7,761 bases of DNA from Flavobacteriaceae bacterium (GTDB lineage: Bacteria; Bacteroidota; Bacteroidia; Flavobacteriales; Flavobacteriaceae), in contig NZDM01000063.1 of NCBI GenBank assembly GCA_002690085.1, positions 1 through 7,761 of the forward strand, written 5' to 3'. The notes under the pieces were generated by a model. The model had not been told where the DNA came from. It saw nothing but the letters and a program-made list of their open reading frames with translations, and did no database searches. This document shows, in pieces, positions 1-5,704 of this stretch. The translations under genes were made by a program, and so were the position numbers. Each line of letters begins with the position of its first letter. The stretch's first letter is position 1.

Positions 1-1
1 A

Positions 2-61
2 ACGCCAGCTAGTGCAACAGAAGCGCCACCTAGTGCAACAGAAACGCCAGCTAGTTCTGAA
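2..61 (+). repeat. 21-bp coding tandem repeat
   Basis: Nearly three units of 21 bp (2-22, 23-43, 44-61, the last 3 bp short) encode TPASATE, APPSATE and TPASSE. Units 1 and 2 differ at only two bases. The array starts at the window edge, so more copies may lie to the left. It sits just ahead of the DUF2817 domain as a low-complexity extension. Confidence 0.85.
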
Positions 62-1228
62 GCGTCAGACTCCTCCAACTCAGAAAGCAACATATTTCAT
101 AGATATTTTTCAAAATCATATGATGAAGCCAGAGAAAAATTTGTTAGGTTGTGTAAGAATCATAAACTAGAAACATCTGAAATACAAATACCATGTGATT
201 ACGATGACAATCTAACAATTAACACAGGCATTTTATGGGGTAATAAAAAACAGGTATTTTTACACATAAGCGGAACACACGGCGTAGAAGCTTATGCCGG
301 CAGCGCAATTCAAATATATTTGATTGAGCGAATGGTAGCAGATGGAATAATTAGCGAGTCTTATGACGGTCCAACAATCATATTTGTACATTGCTTGAAT
401 CCATATGGAATGAAATATGGGCGCAGATTTAATGAAGATAACATAGATCTTAATCGCAATTATTGTACCGAAGAAGAATTTAAACAATTAACAGGCGAGC
501 CACCAACAGAAGTATATTCTGATATGAATAGTTGGTTAAATCCAGAGGAAGACCGTACAACATGTACGCTAACCATGAGCGAGAAGATTAAAATGGCGTA
601 TTTTATTGCAAGATTCGGAAAAAGTGATATAAAACAAAAGGTTGTTGGTGGGCAATACAAATTTCCAAAAGGAATATTTTTTGGTGGAACTAAAGTGGCT
701 AACAGTCACAGACTATTAACTGAATTTTTGAAAAAAACAATGCCAGAGAATGTCGAAAAACTAGCAATATTAGATGTCCATACTGGAATAGGGCCAATGG
801 GAATAGATACTCTATTATGCAATGGTCCAAAAGAATATACTCAATTGAGCGATGTCACAAATCATTACGATCATATACAGGTGCGTGACCCAGAAAAAAG
901 CATATCTTACAAAATACATGGAAACACCATTAATTCTTACAAAAGAGAGCTAGCTGTGCCAAACACATTAGTTGCTGTGCAAGAATTTGGCACATATCCC
1001 GAAATAGATGTGGTGATCAAAATCCGCGGCGAATCCTCTGTTTATTTTTGGACTAAAAAAACACAGCCGGATATTGCTTCATTGTCTCAAAAACTTTTAG
1101 ACCGCGAATGCAAACTACGTGATGTTTTCTGTATATATTCTCTTGGATGGCAAAATAGTGTTATAACACGTGGAGCAATTGTTTTTAATCAATTCAATAC
1201 ATGGCTAGGCAGTAAATATAAGTTGTAA
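2..1228 (+). CDS. DUF2817 / M14-like zinc hydrolase, 5'-partial
   Basis: The frame is open from the left edge to TAA at 1226-1228, giving 408 visible residues. There is no in-frame ATG before the domain, so the true start lies outside the window. Residues 1-20 are a Thr/Pro/Ser/Ala-rich 7-residue repeat, followed by a Ser-rich linker. The DUF2817 domain then opens with YFSKSYDEAREKF near residues 35-47. The metallopeptidase-like zinc site looks complete: HxxE in SGTHGVE (H93, E96), a second His in LDVHTG (H260) and a late acidic residue in QEFGT (E328). NPYGMKYGRR and DLNRNY follow the family pattern. DUF2817 proteins are related to M14 carboxypeptidases; their substrate is unknown, and I infer hydrolysis of a peptide or amide bond. 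The family is best known from bacteria, so transfer is possible. The Ser/Thr-rich head could be a linker or glycosylated stalk. The family call is firm; the activity is inferred. Confidence 0.85.
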   Translation, partial: TPASATEAPPSATETPASSEASDSSNSESNIFHRYFSKSYDEAREKFVRLCKNHKLETSEIQIPCDYDDNLTINTGILWGNKKQVFLHISGTHGVEAYAGSAIQIYLIERMVADGIISESYDGPTIIFVHCLNPYGMKYGRRFNEDNIDLNRNYCTEEEFKQLTGEPPTEVYSDMNSWLNPEEDRTTCTLTMSEKIKMAYFIARFGKSDIKQKVVGGQYKFPKGIFFGGTKVANSHRLLTEFLKKTMPENVEKLAILDVHTGIGPMGIDTLLCNGPKEYTQLSDVTNHYDHIQVRDPEKSISYKIHGNTINSYKRELAVPNTLVAVQEFGTYPEIDVVIKIRGESSVYFWTKKTQPDIASLSQKLLDRECKLRDVFCIYSLGWQNSVITRGAIVFNQFNTWLGSKYKL

Positions 1229-1231
1229 TCG

Positions 1232-1268
1232 AGATAAGCAAACAGCTTATCTGTGCATATCTTGCACA
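1232..1268. terminator. two abutting small hairpins behind the hydrolase gene
   Basis: AGATAAGC (1232-1239) and GCTTATCT (1245-1252) form a perfect 8-bp stem around a 5-nt loop, starting 3 nt after the stop codon. TGTGCA (1252-1257) and TGCACA (1263-1268) form a second 6-bp stem with a 5-nt loop. The two share base 1252, so only one can form fully at a time. Mimivirus transcripts are known to end at hairpins, so an mRNA 3'-end role is plausible, but these stems are short. Confidence 0.45.
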
Positions 1269-1272
1269 CAGC

Positions 1273-1308
1273 ACCATATTTGATACCATATTTGATACCA
1301 TATTTGAT
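1273..1308 (+). repeat. 12-bp direct repeat, three copies
   Basis: ACCATATTTGAT occurs three times head to tail without a mismatch (1273-1284, 1285-1296, 1297-1308), and a partial fourth copy begins at 1309. It is non-coding and lies just before the early-promoter motif of the next gene. It could be a slippage product or part of an upstream regulatory region. Confidence 0.9.
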
Positions 1309-1318
1309 ATTTGCTAAC

Positions 1319-1326
1319 AAAATTGA
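1319..1326 (+). promoter_or_regulatory. early-promoter octamer AAAATTGA for the TMBIM-like gene
   Basis: This is an exact match to the mimivirus early-promoter core, ending 43 nt before the ATG at 1370 on the same strand. Its ATTGA half is also the outer end of the inverted repeat at 1322-1355. Confidence 0.75.
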
Positions 1327-1355
1327 TTAATATCTATTTCATGATATTAATCAAT
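1322..1355. terminator. 13-bp perfect inverted repeat, possible transcript-end hairpin
   Basis: ATTGATTAATATC (1322-1334) and GATATTAATCAAT (1343-1355) are perfect reverse complements around an 8-nt loop. Mimivirus mRNAs are known to be polyadenylated at AT-rich palindromes of about this size, so it may end the hydrolase transcript about 95 nt after its stop. It also overlaps the early promoter of the next gene and ends 14 nt before that gene's ATG, so a regulatory role is equally possible. Confidence 0.6.
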
Positions 1356-1369
1356 ATTCTTTACGCATA

Positions 1370-2023
1370 ATGCAATTAACGAAAGCCGCGCCTATTGCAA
1401 ATCTAGAAAAACCATGCAAAAATAAGTATATATTAAACACATTTTTATGGACTTTGTTAAGCTCTTCTATATCTACCGCCATTATTCTTACAATGCATCA
1501 TGCGCCTCATGTTATCTATGTAAAGCAACCGTGGGTAAAATGGATTATAGTTCTAAGCATCTTGCCGCCAATTTATGTAATGCACATTAGCAAATACATA
1601 ATTGCAAGAAAGATATCTTATTTATGCTTTACACTTGCAATTAGCATGTTTGCAAGTCTTTCTATTATGCCAGTTCTAAACAACACTGTAATAATAACAT
1701 CAATAACACTAACCGCTTGTTTATTATATATTTGCATGTACTGTAAATGGTGTGTAGTTTCAAGTTCTGATATCAGCTATATATTACCAGGAATTTTTAG
1801 TATAATCATAGAAATCTTTATTATAGCGTTATGCGCATTAGTTTATTCGTGTAATATCATTGATATGCTATTTGCTTCATTATTTATCACATTTTATATG
1901 ATTATCAATACATGGTACATTGAACGGATATACAACACACGCCATTACTATGACGATATCTTTAAACATCCAGTATATTCTGCAAGCGCTATATATGCAG
2001 ATATAATCTATCTATTTTCTTAG
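1370..2023 (+). CDS. TMBIM (Bax inhibitor-1 / Lifeguard)-like membrane protein
   Basis: This 217-residue, very hydrophobic protein has about six membrane segments (approximately 20-42, 56-77, 83-101, 104-124, 138-161, 163-184) and a short amphipathic end. The family resemblance is spread along the protein: PWVKW before segment 2, an INTWYIERI stretch where Lifeguard proteins have a DTQ motif, and a C-terminal IYADIIYLF matching the family's IYLDIIxIF. In the bacterial homologue YetJ two aspartates form a pH-sensing calcium latch; here the second is kept (D211) but the first appears to be Asn (N180). The protein stops immediately after this motif and lacks the usual final residues. Relatives sit in ER/Golgi membranes, leak calcium and dampen cell death; poxviruses and cytomegalovirus carry versions. 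Base composition is very AT-rich. The fold assignment is by eye and divergent; another multispanning protein is the alternative. Confidence 0.68.
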   Translation: MQLTKAAPIANLEKPCKNKYILNTFLWTLLSSSISTAIILTMHHAPHVIYVKQPWVKWIIVLSILPPIYVMHISKYIIARKISYLCFTLAISMFASLSIMPVLNNTVIITSITLTACLLYICMYCKWCVVSSSDISYILPGIFSIIIEIFIIALCALVYSCNIIDMLFASLFITFYMIINTWYIERIYNTRHYYDDIFKHPVYSASAIYADIIYLFS

Positions 2024-2092
2024 AGCAAACGCAAAAAAAAGCAAACGCAAAAAAGCATAGCAAACGCAAAAAAATCATAGCAAACGCAAAAA
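2024..2092 (+). repeat. A-rich interspersed repeat, four copies
   Basis: AGCAAACGC followed by 5 to 8 A occurs at 2024, 2040, 2059 and 2079, spaced 16, 19 and 20 bp. The first copy directly follows the TAG of the membrane-protein gene. It is non-coding, and the A-runs suggest a transcript-end or slippage role. The last copy extends into an element found again at 7407-7432. Confidence 0.85.
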
Positions 2093-2102
2093 GCTAATTT
2101 TT
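2078..2102 (+). repeat. gene-end element, copy A
   Basis: The 25-nt segment from TAGCAAACGC to CTAATTTTT matches the reverse complement of 7407-7432 with one substitution and one single-base indel. Both copies lie just downstream of an open frame and read in that frame's direction. Confidence 0.7.
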
Positions 2103-2140
2103 ATTTTTATTTTTTCTCATTTTTATTTTTATTTTTTTTC
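2097..2140. repeat. T-rich duplicated spacer before the KH gene's 3' end
   Basis: Two copies of about 22 bp (2097-2118 and 2119-2140) each consist of ATTTTT, ATTTTT, a longer T-run and a pyrimidine end. Read on the minus strand they give A-rich sequence immediately after the KH stop codon, suited to an mRNA 3' end. Confidence 0.7.
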
Positions 2141-2141
2141 A

Positions 2142-3098
2142 TTACTGTGCATCATCATCATCATCATCAGATGAATAGTCTCCCCATAAATTTGAAGCTT
2201 CTTTTGATTGAGGCTGAGGAGACGGAGTAAATACATTTTCACTAGTATTGCATGCACCCGCGCGCACCAGAGTCGGTTTTTGTAGAGTAAATTCCACAAG
2301 AGTCTCGGGATTAGCAGCGCTAGGCAACGCGGGATACTCTGTATCCTCCTCTGACGCAGAGGAATCTCCGTCAAGTGCAGAGAAGTTCCCTCCAATAGCC
2401 GCGCTTTGGTTAATGCTAACATCTTCACTAGTATCATCTGGTACAGGCACAGTGGTAATGGTCGCGCGCTGGCGTTTCTTACCACTGCTTCGTGAAACTG
2501 TAGTCCAGCTAGAATCATCATCTACAACACTAGCATCCGATACGGATTTCTCAACAGGCTTGCAATTCTTAGGATTTCCAGAATTGAGTGCTTGAGAAAT
2601 AGCAGCATTCACAGTGTTTTGTGAATGCTTATGATGCCGATGACGTGGCTGACGTTGCGCATGCGAAGAACGCTCTGAATATTCAGAGTTATTCGAGGGC
2701 GGCGCACGAAACGGAACATAAGGTTGCACCGATCTCGGTGGCGGTGGAGCTGCCCGTGCCAGAATCTGTTGGATTCGACGCTCTGCAATCGCAATGCGGT
2801 CAGCAGACTCCTCTGGATCAGGCAAATTTGCTTGCACATTCAAGATCGTAAGCGGCTTATTTGGCGAATTTACATACTGAATTCGTACATCCAATTCGCG
2901 CTGCAGAGTGCGGATGGTGTTTCCGCCACGACCAATAACTGCACCCATCAAGGTAGAAGGTACAGAAATCTGCTTCCTCTGCAAGGTTGTCATCTTTGAT
3001 CGCCCAGATGCCATCTTTGGCATGGGGGTCTTGGAAGAGTTCATCGTCTTGGAAGAGTTCATCGTCGTGGAAGAGTTCATTGTTGTTGAGTTGCTCAT
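2142..3098 (-). CDS. KH-domain RNA-binding protein with repeat N-terminus and acidic tail
   Basis: The protein has 318 residues; ATG is at 3098-3096 and TAA at 2144-2142. Residues 1-24 are four hexapeptides (MSNSTT, MNSSTT, MNSSKT twice), each beginning with Met. One type-I KH domain spans about 42-113 and carries the full I-G-x-x-G-x-x-I signature (IGRGGNTI, 55-62), so single-stranded RNA or DNA binding is expected. The rest looks disordered: a Pro-rich stretch (about 118-134), a His/Arg cluster (RHRHHKH), an acidic-then-aromatic segment DDDSSWTTV followed by GKKRQR, a YPALP motif (255-259) and a C-terminal run of six Asp encoded by a GAT microsatellite. An early-promoter octamer precedes it, so early expression in the host cytoplasm is likely. 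GC content is clearly higher than in the membrane-protein genes. RNA binding is well supported; the RNA target and step are unknown. Confidence 0.85.
   Translation of the reverse strand: MSNSTTMNSSTTMNSSKTMNSSKTPMPKMASGRSKMTTLQRKQISVPSTLMGAVIGRGGNTIRTLQRELDVRIQYVNSPNKPLTILNVQANLPDPEESADRIAIAERRIQQILARAAPPPPRSVQPYVPFRAPPSNNSEYSERSSHAQRQPRHRHHKHSQNTVNAAISQALNSGNPKNCKPVEKSVSDASVVDDDSSWTTVSRSSGKKRQRATITTVPVPDDTSEDVSINQSAAIGGNFSALDGDSSASEEDTEYPALPSAANPETLVEFTLQKPTLVRAGACNTSENVFTPSPQPQSKEASNLWGDYSSDDDDDDAQ
3042..3098 (-). repeat. 18-bp tandem repeat multiplying the KH start codon
   Basis: In-frame ATGs at 3098-3096, 3080-3078, 3062-3060 and 3044-3042 are each exactly 18 nt apart. Units 2 to 4 are nearly identical (ATGAACTCTTCC plus AAGACG or ACGACG); the first unit (ATGAGCAACTCA...) has diverged. 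Every unit offers a possible translation start. Confidence 0.9.
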
Positions 3099-3150
3099 AG
3101 GTTAATATAACTTTTGCGCGGTGCTTTAAATCAATTTGAAAAAAAAGGGT

Positions 3151-3158
3151 TCAATTTT
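3151..3158 (-). promoter_or_regulatory. early-promoter octamer for the KH gene
   Basis: TCAATTTT on the plus strand reads AAAATTGA on the minus strand, 52 nt before the KH ATG. It is the end of a long A-run. A second, 7-of-8 match (CAAATTGA, 3138-3131) lies closer to the start and could be an alternative or decayed copy. Confidence 0.75.
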
Positions 3159-3207
3159 TTTTTTAAAATTGCTTTTTTTGTCACAAACTATTTTTATTAT
3201 GTACAAT

Positions 3208-5106
3208 CTAATCCCAATCGGAACGAAGCAGATCTTGTGCTACGAATACAGCATATAGCATAAACATGATATAACCAAGAACACGATGTGTTACCCATCC
3301 AGAAACATGGATCGCAGATACTACAGAAATAAGCATTCCAATAAGAATAGGCAAGGAAACAGTAAGATTATCAGCATGCACTTCAGATGATTCACCATAG
3401 AATATCGAGAAACAAAGCCAAGGCAAGGGCAACCCAACAAGAATATCAAATATATTGCTTCCAATCGAGGATGATATCGCCATATCTCCCTCTCCTTGAC
3501 GCATAACAATAACGCTTGAAATCAAATCTGGCACACTCGTGCCAGCAGCCAGCACTGTAAGACCCATCACATTCACTGGTATGTTGCAATAACTGCCCAC
3601 ATTTTCCGCCCACAACACCATCCAATACGACATAACGCCAATCCAACAAATAGATACTGCAAAAGCAGCATATTTCCACTTATCGCCGCCCCGCTTGCGA
3701 ACATCCGGGATTGTGTATTTAAATGCAAGCAATAATGGAATAGTCATAAACCATATAATTCTACTTTTAGTATCAGAAGGATACGAAATATCCACACCAT
3801 TCACTTCTTCGGCCTCTACCTGCGCTCTCGCCACATTATTTTTCCACAGCAAACTATTTTTGTACCACGACAAGAACTCTTCATATGAAATAACGGCGTC
3901 GGTGGTTTGTGCAAGTTCCAAATCAACATCATCATATGTCACTGATTTTGCAGTATCCAATGACGGCGTATCGTCGGCTTGTCGAATGCTATCAGCAACA
4001 GGAGCCAGCTTACTCATAGTAGAGTGCTGTGCAGAATCCGCGCCAGGATTAAGCATTGCAAACACCTTGCCCAGATCTCTTACATGGATGAATTCTTTGT
4101 TATCGCTTATAAATTTAAATACGCGCTCTGCCTCCGCAAGAAGGCGTTCTTCACTTCCCATATACCATTTTGTAAATTCTTCTCGAGAGATCAAATTATT
4201 ATTGTCTGTATCAATCATATCAAACGTATCATTGATTTGTTTTTCCGTGATCTCAACATTTTTTCCAGTGTGCAGTTTTTTAAGCGCTTGAGACATTTCA
4301 TTGCGATCCAATGATCCACTGTTATCAGTGTCAATAGAATCAAATGTTTCATCTGCATTTCCACGAAACAGTGCTACTACACGAATGTTAATAGCCTCAC
4401 AGAAATTATCACTGTCTAGCAAAAGTTTTACTACACCTAGGCGAAACGTGGCGATTGCGTGGGCGTGATCTGATGATGGATTGGCATTGTTAGGCTGAAC
4501 ACTTTTGCGCGAAGTTACCCATGCTTGTATCTCATCATTATGTTTCATGAAACACACATAGCCTGCATATTCTACGAGAAGTACGACAGCTTCCCACCAC
4601 TCGATCACTTGTGGTGAAACTACTGCAAAGAATACAGTAAGAGTAGTAAGCGCAAGCGTGTAGAACAAACAATCACGAGCAAGAGGCCACGCAGTGAGTT
4701 TCAATGGCTTTTTTTGAAACATAATACACATGCCAATAACAAACAACACATTAAACACTGCACTGCCAACTACGGTGCTAAGTCCAACAACCGATCTTTG
4801 AAATGTACCGACGTATGCAGTAAATAGTTCTGGGGCTGATCCGCCTGCTGCCATCAATGTCGCTCCGGCTACGTTTGGTGCTAGCTTCCAATGATCTGCA
4901 ATAAGCTCAAGAGAAGGCACAAAGTATTCATCACAAACAATCGCTAATCCAACAAACATCGTAATAATACCAATCATATTACCAACCGCTTGGAAACTGG
5001 TAATATCATTGTTCATAGACGAAGTCAGATTCATAGACGAAGTCAGGTCCATAGACGAAGTCAGGTTCATAGACGAAGTCAGGTTCATAGACGAAGTCAG
5101 ATTCAT
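3208..5106 (-). CDS. K+-dependent-type Na+/Ca2+ exchanger (NCKX/SLC24-like) with EF-hands
   Basis: The 632-residue protein has the full exchanger layout. After the Met-repeat head comes AIVCDEYFVPSLE and the alpha-1 repeat (about 80-126, with GATLMAAGGSAPEL, E93, and GSAVFN, N119). The second membrane half holds alpha-2 (about 515-560, with GLTVLAAGTSVPD, D527, and GSNIFD, D554). An Asp at the last position is the mark of K+-dependent exchangers; plain NCX proteins have Asn. The large central loop carries two canonical EF-hand loops, DTDNSGSLDRNE (259-270) and DTDNNNLISREE (299-310), and possibly a degenerate pair further on. All key transport carboxylates are present, so it is probably active, moving Ca2+ against Na+ (with K+) and sensing Ca2+ through the loop. 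Calcium exchangers are unusual viral cargo; acquisition from a eukaryotic host is the likely origin. The CREST-like gene lies 65 bp upstream on the same strand. Confidence 0.93.
   Translation of the reverse strand: MNLTSSMNLTSSMNLTSSMDLTSSMNLTSSMNNDITSFQAVGNMIGIITMFVGLAIVCDEYFVPSLELIADHWKLAPNVAGATLMAAGGSAPELFTAYVGTFQRSVVGLSTVVGSAVFNVLFVIGMCIMFQKKPLKLTAWPLARDCLFYTLALTTLTVFFAVVSPQVIEWWEAVVLLVEYAGYVCFMKHNDEIQAWVTSRKSVQPNNANPSSDHAHAIATFRLGVVKLLLDSDNFCEAINIRVVALFRGNADETFDSIDTDNSGSLDRNEMSQALKKLHTGKNVEITEKQINDTFDMIDTDNNNLISREEFTKWYMGSEERLLAEAERVFKFISDNKEFIHVRDLGKVFAMLNPGADSAQHSTMSKLAPVADSIRQADDTPSLDTAKSVTYDDVDLELAQTTDAVISYEEFLSWYKNSLLWKNNVARAQVEAEEVNGVDISYPSDTKSRIIWFMTIPLLLAFKYTIPDVRKRGGDKWKYAAFAVSICWIGVMSYWMVLWAENVGSYCNIPVNVMGLTVLAAGTSVPDLISSVIVMRQGEGDMAISSSIGSNIFDILVGLPLPWLCFSIFYGESSEVHADNLTVSLPILIGMLISVVSAIHVSGWVTHRVLGYIMFMLYAVFVAQDLLRSDWD
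5014..5106 (-). repeat. 18-bp tandem repeat multiplying the exchanger start codon
   Basis: Five units of 18 bp (5014-5103) plus the first ATG give six in-frame ATGs: 5106, 5088, 5070, 5052, 5034 and 5016 (first bases). The unit reads ATG AAT/AAC CTG ACT TCG TCT (MNLTSS); one unit has GAC (MDLTSS). Near-identity between units points to recent expansion. Each N-form unit contains an N-L-T glycosylation sequon. Confidence 0.95.
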
Positions 5107-5165
5107 AGTTTATACAGAATGTGCTTAGATCAGGGGGTGGATTACCAAAACTTATTAAACACAAT

Positions 5166-5173
5166 TCAATTTT
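5166..5173 (-). promoter_or_regulatory. early-promoter octamer for the exchanger gene
   Basis: TCAATTTT on the plus strand is AAAATTGA on the minus strand, 59 nt before the first exchanger ATG. It overlaps the last two bases of the TAA stop codon of the upstream CREST-like gene. Confidence 0.75.
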
Positions 5174-5657
5174 ATGTTAGCAAATAAATAAACATTAATC
5201 CCGAATATAAATGCCACAATCCATGATATATAATATACATCTTGCTGTTTTTATAGTTATAGCCGCCCTGTATATAACAGTACAACGCAAATATCATGTA
5301 AAAAACAACATGCTGATCAATATTTGAGGCATTATTGTAAAAAACAATAGCTCCACCAGTGGAACTTACAATAACATCTGCTCTCATATACTGAAGAACA
5401 ATATCTCTAGAAATTCCACAACAGCATTGCTTTCCATGAAATACTCCGCTGGTTAGCCCAACAAAAAACAAAATCGCAGAATCTATATTAAAATTGATCA
5501 TAAACAGCGGATAAGCATAAACCAGATTTGTTGCAATAAAAATTGTCCGGGGAACTAAACCAATATTTTGAACATATCCAGTAGTTTTATCATAATAGCT
5601 TATAAGATCCCTAGCATTTTTAAAAACACTATGTTTTATACACGCGACAGTATTCAT
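5172..5657 (-). CDS. short CREST-superfamily-like membrane protein
   Basis: This protein has 161 residues from ATG at 5657-5655, with about five membrane segments (approximately 38-54, 58-75, 92-108, 115-130, 138-160). The polar residues inside these segments match the pattern shared by alkaline ceramidases, PAQR/hemolysin-III receptors and TMEM8/myomaker: SxxxH in segment 2 (S70, H74), an Asp in the next helix (R-A-D, D94), and HxxxH in the last helix (YHGLWHLYSG, H145 and H149). In that superfamily these residues bind a metal ion and hydrolyse lipid amides or bind receptor ligands. At 161 residues it is shorter than the usual seven-helix members, so it would be a minimal or reduced form. 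A CCC cluster sits at 78-80. No AAAATTGA precedes it in its own orientation, unlike its neighbours, so it may be expressed at another time. The gene is AT-rich. That it is a real gene is likely; the family call rests on five residues. Confidence 0.6.
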   Translation of the reverse strand: MNTVACIKHSVFKNARDLISYYDKTTGYVQNIGLVPRTIFIATNLVYAYPLFMINFNIDSAILFFVGLTSGVFHGKQCCCGISRDIVLQYMRADVIVSSTGGAIVFYNNASNIDQHVVFYMIFALYCYIQGGYNYKNSKMYIIYHGLWHLYSGLMFIYLLT

Positions 5658-5696
5658 TAAAAAAATGGTAGCAATATTGTTTATATCTTCTTAAAT

Positions 5697-5704
5697 AAAA
5701 TTGA
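5697..5704 (+). promoter_or_regulatory. early-promoter octamer for the SNF2 helicase gene
   Basis: This is an exact AAAATTGA on the plus strand, 98 nt before the ATG at 5803, within the 145-bp divergent spacer shared with the CREST-like gene. The spacing is at the long end for mimivirus early promoters. Nothing else definite is seen in that spacer. Confidence 0.7.

Noticed and set aside
149..151. TTG as start of the DUF2817 gene
   Set aside because: The family's conserved N-terminal YFSKSYDEAREKF lies upstream in the same frame, and TTG starts are not expected with eukaryotic ribosomes. The gene enters from the left edge.
1273..2092. CRISPR-like array
   Set aside because: The repeats at 1273-1308 and 2024-2092 are short and head to tail or separated by A-runs, with no unique spacers and no cas genes.
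2129..2521. Open frame of 130 residues on the minus strand overlapping the KH gene
   Set aside because: It is a shadow frame in a G+C-richer region; the KH frame has a clear domain and promoter, and this one has neither.
3877..4005. A third EF-hand near exchanger residues 399-410
   Set aside because: DAVISYEEF looks like the second half of an EF-hand, but the first ligand position is Ala, so it is at best a degenerate hand and not counted.
3695..4291. Open frame of 198 residues on the plus strand opposite the exchanger
   Set aside because: It lies entirely within the strongly supported exchanger gene, shows no family motif, and is explained by the exchanger's codon pattern.
5490..5497. AAAATTGA on the plus strand
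   Set aside because: It lies inside the minus-strand CREST-like gene, points away from any start, and no plus-strand gene follows at the right distance.
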